Below, piece by piece: positions 49,866-57,714 of a DNA stretch of 57,714 bases; within the stretch, counting starts at the first letter, position 1, and every line of letters begins with the position of its first letter. The stretch is taken from the NCBI GenBank assembly GCA_002336245.1, contig DDDG01000022.1:1-57714 (forward strand), in the 5' to 3' direction. This DNA comes from Flavobacteriales bacterium UBA1986. GTDB taxonomy: Bacteria; Bacteroidota; Bacteroidia; Flavobacteriales_G; Salibacteraceae. The notes under the pieces were generated by a model. That model did no database searches. It saw only the letters and a program-made list of their open reading frames with translations, and was not told the DNA's origin. The translations under genes and the position numbers were made by a program.

Positions 49866-52097
49866 ATGGAAGCAGTAATTCCCGGATTAGACACAGCCAA
49901 AAAACTCGGACTTCTCGAAGAGGAGTACGACAAAGTATGTGAAATCCTAGGGCGCAAGCCGAACTTCACAGAACTCAGCATCTACTCAGTGATGTGGTCG
50001 GAACACTGCTCCTACAAAAACTCCATCAAGTGGTTGAAGACCTTACCTCGAAAAGGACCACACCTTTTGGCGGAAGCAGGTGAAGAAAACGCAGGTCTCG
50101 TCGACATTGGAGATGGACTTGCATGTGCCTTCAAAATAGAATCGCACAACCACCCCAGTGCCATTGAGCCCTATCAAGGAGCTGCTACGGGTGTTGGTGG
50201 AATCAACCGAGACATTTTCACCATGGGAGCTCGACCAGTGGCCCAATTGAATTCCCTCCGCTTCGGCAGCATTGATGAAGAACGCACCAAATGGTTGCTC
50301 AAAGGAGTTGTGAAAGGAATTGGCGATTACGGAAACTCTTTCGGCGTGCCTGTTCTTGGAGGTGAAGTTCATTTCGACCCTTGTTACCAGACCAATCCAC
50401 TGGTCAATGCCATGTCGGTTGGTATTCTTGAAATTGACAAAACAATATCCGCCATCTCATACGGAGAAGGCAACCCAGTATTCATTGTAGGTTCTCGAAC
50501 CGGAAAAGATGGGATTCATGGAGCAACCTTCGCTTCCGGCGACATTACAGATAGTTCTTCCGACGACCTACCAGCAGTTCAAGTTGGAGATCCCTTCCAA
50601 GAAAAACTTCTCTTAGAAGCCAGTTTGGAATTGGCCGAGACCGATGTCATCATAGGAATGCAAGACATGGGTGCTGCGGGCATCATTTGTTCTTCATCTG
50701 AGATGTCGGAAAAGGGTGGGCACGGTATGGACATCTGGCTCGATAAGGTTCCAACGAGACAGGAAGGTATGGAGCCTTTCGAAATCCTTTTGTCTGAATC
50801 ACAAGAGCGTATGTTGGTCGTTGTGAAAAAAGGCCAAGAGGACATCGTCACTGGAATCTTCGACAAATGGGATTTGCAAGCTGAAGAAATTGGAATCGTA
50901 ACCAAAGGTGACACCCTGCGTTTCTTCGACAATGGAGAATTGGTTGCTAAAGTTCCTGCAGAATCATTGGTTCTGGGTGGTGGAGCTCCCGTGTACGATC
51001 GCGAATATTCTGAACCGGCTTACTTCGCAGAAACGAAAAAATTTAAGATTGAAGATGTTGCTGAGCCAACTGATTTGATCGAGGTTGCTAAATTCTTGAC
51101 TGAACATCCCAACATTGCTTCAAAGCGATGGGTTACCCAGCAGTACGACAGCATGGTTGGAACCATCAATATGACAACCAACCGTCCTTCGGATGCTGGT
51201 CTGGTGAATGTGAAAGGCTCAAAGAAAGCCTTAGCTGTTACCGTAGATTGCAATGCGCGATATGTGCATGCAGATCCTAGAAAAGGCTGCGCCATTGCTG
51301 TAGCCGAAGCGGCTAGGAACATTGCCTGTACAGGGGCAAAAGCCTCCGGAATTACCAACTGCCTGAACTTCGGCAACCCTTACAACCCTAAAGTTTATTG
51401 GCAATTTGTTGGGGCAATTAAAGGAATGACTGATGCGGGAACAATCTTCGAAACTCCAGTAACCGGAGGGAACGTATCATTCTATAACCAAACCGTCAGC
51501 AAAGACAAAGAAGAAGCGGTCTTCCCTACTCCAACCATTGGAATGATGGGGATTTTGGAAGACAAAACGAAGGCAATGGGATCGGATTTCCAGCATGCTT
51601 CTGACAGCATTTACCTTCTTGGAGAAAGCAGAAACGACATCAACTCTTCAGAGTACTTGTACTCTTTTCAGGGAGTGAAACTTTCGCCTGCCCCTCACCT
51701 CAATTTGGAGGAAGAATTGAAATTGCACACTGTTCTTCGAGAAGCGATTGACAAAAAAATGATTGAGTCTGCACACGATTGCGCAGATGGAGGCTTATTC
51801 ATTACTCTTCTAGAATCTGCCATGAACCACGATCTAGGCTTTGACGTCGATTACGACACAAGCGTCCGAAAAGATGCCTTCCTATTCGGAGAAGCGCAGG
51901 GTCGTGTTGTCGTAAGTGTTCATGCTGGAGAAGAAAAGAAATTTGAGGAATTCTTGTTTAAGCAAGGACAGACATTCTCCAAGCTCGGTTCTACCAATGC
52001 AAGTGGTGATTTGAGCTTTGGTGGGAAGTCCTTCGGGAACATGAAGCAGTACAAAGAGCGTTTCATGAACTCATTGGAAGAACGCCTTCTGTCTTAG
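49866..52097 (+). CDS. purL: Phosphoribosylformylglycinamidine synthase subunit PurL, small type
   Basis: 743 aa, fourth step of purine synthesis. It starts with a PurL linker region (YSVMWSEHCSYKNSIKWLKTLP) and has KIESHNHPSAIEPYQGAATGVGGINRDIFTMGARP, VPVLGGEVHFDP, QDMGAAGIICSSSEMS and GGNVSFYNQ. At this size it is the Bacillus-type protein that needs separate PurQ and PurS, not the 1,200-1,300 aa single-chain form; neither partner is in the window. Its stop overlaps the convergent T9SS gene by four bases. Confidence 0.95.
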   Translation: MEAVIPGLDTAKKLGLLEEEYDKVCEILGRKPNFTELSIYSVMWSEHCSYKNSIKWLKTLPRKGPHLLAEAGEENAGLVDIGDGLACAFKIESHNHPSAIEPYQGAATGVGGINRDIFTMGARPVAQLNSLRFGSIDEERTKWLLKGVVKGIGDYGNSFGVPVLGGEVHFDPCYQTNPLVNAMSVGILEIDKTISAISYGEGNPVFIVGSRTGKDGIHGATFASGDITDSSSDDLPAVQVGDPFQEKLLLEASLELAETDVIIGMQDMGAAGIICSSSEMSEKGGHGMDIWLDKVPTRQEGMEPFEILLSESQERMLVVVKKGQEDIVTGIFDKWDLQAEEIGIVTKGDTLRFFDNGELVAKVPAESLVLGGGAPVYDREYSEPAYFAETKKFKIEDVAEPTDLIEVAKFLTEHPNIASKRWVTQQYDSMVGTINMTTNRPSDAGLVNVKGSKKALAVTVDCNARYVHADPRKGCAIAVAEAARNIACTGAKASGITNCLNFGNPYNPKVYWQFVGAIKGMTDAGTIFETPVTGGNVSFYNQTVSKDKEEAVFPTPTIGMMGILEDKTKAMGSDFQHASDSIYLLGESRNDINSSEYLYSFQGVKLSPAPHLNLEEELKLHTVLREAIDKKMIESAHDCADGGLFITLLESAMNHDLGFDVDYDTSVRKDAFLFGEAQGRVVVSVHAGEEKKFEEFLFKQGQTFSKLGSTNASGDLSFGGKSFGNMKQYKERFMNSLEERLLS

Positions 52098-54933
52098 TCT
52101 TTAACCAGTTTCAGACTTACCTTCTCATCCTCGCTTTCATACTCGAGGAGATATACTCCACTGGCCAGCTCAGACAATCTGAGTGCATGCTCTCGGATAC
52201 CTGAGAGTTCTTCTTCAAAAACCATGGCACCACTCAAGTTGAGAATACGAATCTTCGCGGATTCGCTCTGCTTTAAATTGATGAAGAGGGATTCGTGCAC
52301 TGGATTTGGATATGCTTCCCAGTTTTCTGAGGTGTAATCTTCAATGCTCACAGCAAAGATTCCAATTGAGCTGCAGGTCGAATCAAGACCACAGAGACCA
52401 TCGAGGTACACACACCAATTGTAGTTCCCATTGGATGTGTATTCATGCGTTACAGTGGCTTGATGTGACGTATCTCCGTCGCCAAAATCCCAGTACAAAT
52501 CACTTGCATTTGTCGGAGGTCCAACCGCGAAGCTAAACTCGATGAAAGGATCGTTTGATTGGTCTGTTTGCGTTGCGTAAGCGTCAAATTGGAATTCCAA
52601 GAAATCACGTGTGATATTAGACGAACAACCGTTGACATCCGTAACCGTAACAAATACACGCTCCCAGAAATTGCTAGGTGTAATGCTGAAACTTGATGCT
52701 ATGCCCGTATTGGTACCGTCAGACCAGCTGTAGCTCACCAAGTTAGGATCGGTTAGGTCGAAAGTAACTGGCTGACCAATACAACCAATGGTGGTATCTG
52801 CGGCGGCTGGCGCTAAATTCGGTCGCACGAATAGGTGAAGTCTAGTAACGCTATCACAGCCTATACTGGGGTAGAAGATGAATCGAACGTCGTCATATTC
52901 ACCTGATTGAGAGTAAGTATTGCCATTCCAAACAAAGCTCTCACCAAAACAGATGGTGTCGAACACATCAACTTCGGGGGAGAGGTAAACAACGAGCTCT
53001 GTTGTTAGAATGGAATCACAGCCCCCATCATTTACCAATGTATCTATGTAGAAGTCACTTGTGTTTTGCCAAGCTCCGCCTAAGTAGACGCTGTCATTGG
53101 AGCAAGAGTAGATTGTAACGGTATCGTAGGTTGTTGCTATCACTTCGGGATTCCATGCTGGAGTTGTATCGCTGAAACAAGAATATACATTGATCACGCG
53201 CCCAGGAGCTCCAGAGAAGTCTAAAGGTGCATTGGTAAAGAATATTGTGTCGTTCGAAATGTTCACCTCTGGAAACATTGCGTTGTTCACAGTAAACCAT
53301 CCAGCACCAGTATCTGCCTGCACTAAAGTAGAATTCGGTGCAATTCCTCTAGGGTGCCATGCCCAAATAGTGAAGTTCGAGTCAGAACCACAAATAGGTC
53401 CGCTTGTCCAGGCACCTTCGTTGCTGGTTCCAAAGCTTTCGTAGGCACCAACATCGATTGTTCCTCTGGTATTTCGAAAATTGCCTGCAAGGTCAAATTC
53501 TTGGTATTCGCTATCGAAGATGGTATCTCGGTCTCCGGCGTCGATGACTGGCGAAGTGCAGCTATCAACTCGCCAATTAGCGCTCAATGCATTTATGTGA
53601 CTTCCTGGGCCACTGCTGGCATTCACAAAAAGTGGGTTGCTGTCGAAATTTCCAGTTCCTCCAAGACCACCGACACCGCCTTGCACGTCGCAGTTGTAGA
53701 AGTATGTGTTGAAGCTTTGTCCGGTTGAAAACTGCTCGTTGAATGTGTTAAGGCTCTGGTTTCCCCAAAGTATTGAATTTATGACGACGGCCTCTCGACC
53801 TGAAGTGGGAGATAACACTACTCCACCGGCTTGAGCCGTGTCGATGTTGTTGACAATGGTGTTATTGACTATTCTAAGTTTGCGACCGGAGGTGTAAACT
53901 GCTCCACCTCTGTTTGCTGAATTATTTGCAAATAGGTTATTGACAGAAGAAATATTAGTTGGCGCTGAACCAGTATAAAAAAAGGCACATGCTCCACCAT
54001 TGACATCAGCGTGATTATTTACAAAGGTGTTGTTGTGGAAGCCAACGTCCTCTGCTTGAAAATAAATGGCTCCACCTTGTCCTCCTGCTCTATTTCTAGT
54101 GAATGAATTATAAGCAATCATCACCTCAGCTGATAAGGAAACGAAAACGGCACCTCCGCTCCCAGAACATACATTGAATCAAATGTATTGTAGGTAAACT
54201 CAACTTCCGAAATCCCGCTTGAGCTGCTATTAAACATAACACCACCACTTATATTTACATCACCATTTCCTTTGAAAACACTGTTCGTCACGCGACCATC
54301 GGCAAAGACAATTCTCATGGCTCTAGAGTTGTTATAAAACTCACAACCATCGATGTCGAATTTACCATCGAGCAAATAGAGGGCGTCTGTACCCCTTATA
54401 TTACGAAATACGGATTGAACCAACTCTATATAGTCCGTGGACCTTATTCCATAACTGAGACTTTCAAATGTGCATTGAGAAAATCGAGTATCAGACTCCA
54501 CAAGAACTTGGTAAAGATTCCTTACTTCACAATTTTCAAAATTACTTTCACCTGTTTGAACTCTAAGCTGATAGAAATCGTCAAAAACCGCATGTTGAAT
54601 ATTGGATTCTCCATTAAGGATCATGATGGAAACAGTATTCGCTGAATCTCCCGTAAAAATAACTTTAGCGGTGTTTGTTCCCATGACTGTCAAATCACCT
54701 TGAATACGAAAAGGACCATCAATGACTACCACCACTCCAGGCGCAATCGTTAAGGTTCTCCCACTTAACAGTGTAGCTGAGGTAATACGAAAGGTATCTG
54801 CCATAGCAGTATTCCATGTACCGCTCATAGTGATGTTACCTGTAAGTGTGGTGTCTGAGGCTTTAGTTTGGTTGAAGCACAATATTAAAGCGAGACTAAG
54901 TAGTGCAATTAAGCGCATAGAGTTGGTTTTCAT
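52094..54933 (-). pseudogene. T9SS-sorted beta-helix protein, split by a frameshift
   Basis: Two frames that together make one secreted protein. The upstream part (54933 to 54121, about 270 aa) has a signal peptide (MRLIALLSLALILCF) and beta-helix repeats, then runs into TGA. The downstream part (from about 54170 to 52094) continues in another frame with repeats such as SGSGGAVFVSLSAEV, GGQGGAIYF and NRGGAVYTSG, a PKD-like domain (LYWDFGDGDTSHQATVTHEY) and a type A sorting domain (EAYPNPVHESLFINL ... GVYLLEYE). In the downstream frame a stop lies just above, so the shift falls within about 54122-54180. It is a lost base, an assembly error, or ribosomal frameshifting. Confidence 0.8.
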
Positions 54934-54939
54934 GTATTT

Positions 54940-54947
54940 CAAAAATA
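54940..54947 (-). promoter_or_regulatory. -7 box of the beta-helix gene
   Basis: TATTTTTG on the minus strand, ending six bases before the ATG at 54933, again predicting an almost leaderless message. Confidence 0.45.
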
Positions 54948-55100
54948 GATTTGCTTGTCGATGCTTTCTAAAGCAAACCAACTAGTTATCAACGGGGCAC
55001 AATAGAATAGTTCCGAAAATAGGGCATCTAAATGAGAAGAAGAAATTCAATTGGATGGGCGGTGAAGAAATCACCATTCTCTTAAGATGAAGGGATGGCT

Positions 55101-55139
55101 ATAAAAAGAAAAAGCCCCAACCTAAAAAGGAAGGGGCTT
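55101..55139 (-). terminator. Rho-independent terminator of the rRNA operon
   Basis: On the minus strand AAGCCCC pairs with GGGGCTT around a loop with an inner CC/GG pair, followed by TTTTCTTTTT. It begins about 10 bases beyond the 5S 3' end. Confidence 0.85.
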
Positions 55140-55146
55140 AATCAAA

Positions 55147-55256
<110 letters not shown>

Positions 55257-55345
55257 TAAATCTTTAGAGTCGAATAAGACTCTGTAAAAGATATCTTGAA
55301 ATGCGTAATTAGTACAACTACTGAGTACTCAACAGCTATTGTTTA

Positions 55346-57714
<2,369 letters not shown>

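Overview
This window looks like a chromosomal housekeeping segment from a marine-type Bacteroidota (Flavobacteriia-like) bacterium. Four things point there: (i) promoters of the Bacteroidetes type, with a -7 box TAnnTTTG, occur ahead of many genes; (ii) three secreted products end in a type IX secretion (T9SS) sorting domain; (iii) the primary sigma factor is the short form (289 aa), which recognises that promoter; (iv) several families typical of the phylum are present (DUF1573, DUF4421, a CcmD-family protein with its own signal sequence, bacillithiol BshB1, a UbiA-type lipid prenyltransferase). No phage, transposase, CRISPR array or plasmid genes are visible. An rRNA operon end (23S 3' part and 5S) closes the window on the minus strand.

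Layout. 1-1500: a YceI-family secreted protein, a gene-free repeat-bearing stretch, and tmRNA with its terminator. 1520-4000: a lysine-ketoglutarate-reductase-like dehydrogenase, rpe, and an isolated four-helix-bundle (IVP-like) gene with flanking inverted repeats. 4029-11700 (minus strand): the core cluster fbaB-accD-rpsO-pnp-rpoD, preceded by an aminotransferase and two DUF1573 proteins, then bshB1. 12432-21329 (plus strand): cytochrome c maturation genes ccmB-C-D-E-F followed by a tightly packed, mostly overlapping run of a DUF2520 protein, KdsC-like phosphatase, UbiA prenyltransferase, Maf and a DUF4139 protein. 21412-30412: a 41-aa membrane peptide, a sodium/solute symporter, priA, two tandem paralogous outer-membrane proteins, an RluA-type pseudouridine synthase, panB and a lipoprotein. 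30552-37119: dnaK, a DUF4421 protein, a MacB-like permease and aconitase. 37116-43189: two T9SS proteins, a barrel-like protein and lipA. 43377-52097: gap, lpxH, an acyl-CoA synthetase, an amidohydrolase-fold lipoprotein with lost metal ligands, a polytopic membrane protein and purL. 52094-54933: a T9SS beta-helix protein split by a frameshift. 55100-57714: terminator, 5S and 23S rRNA.

The most useful second looks are regulatory or concern degraded proteins: two divergent gene pairs whose -7 boxes sit back to back (bshB1/ccmB and panB/lipoprotein), palindrome-rich DNA ahead of dnaK, -7 boxes so close to start codons that the mRNAs should be leaderless, promoters fused to the tail of terminators, a pseudo-amidohydrolase lipoprotein, a CxxxY-type CcmE, an AccD without its zinc-ribbon cysteines, and the frameshifted beta-helix gene. 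I did not find a clear new multi-gene defence or mobile system. All coordinates and alignments are by eye; family names are from recognition of motifs, not from searches.
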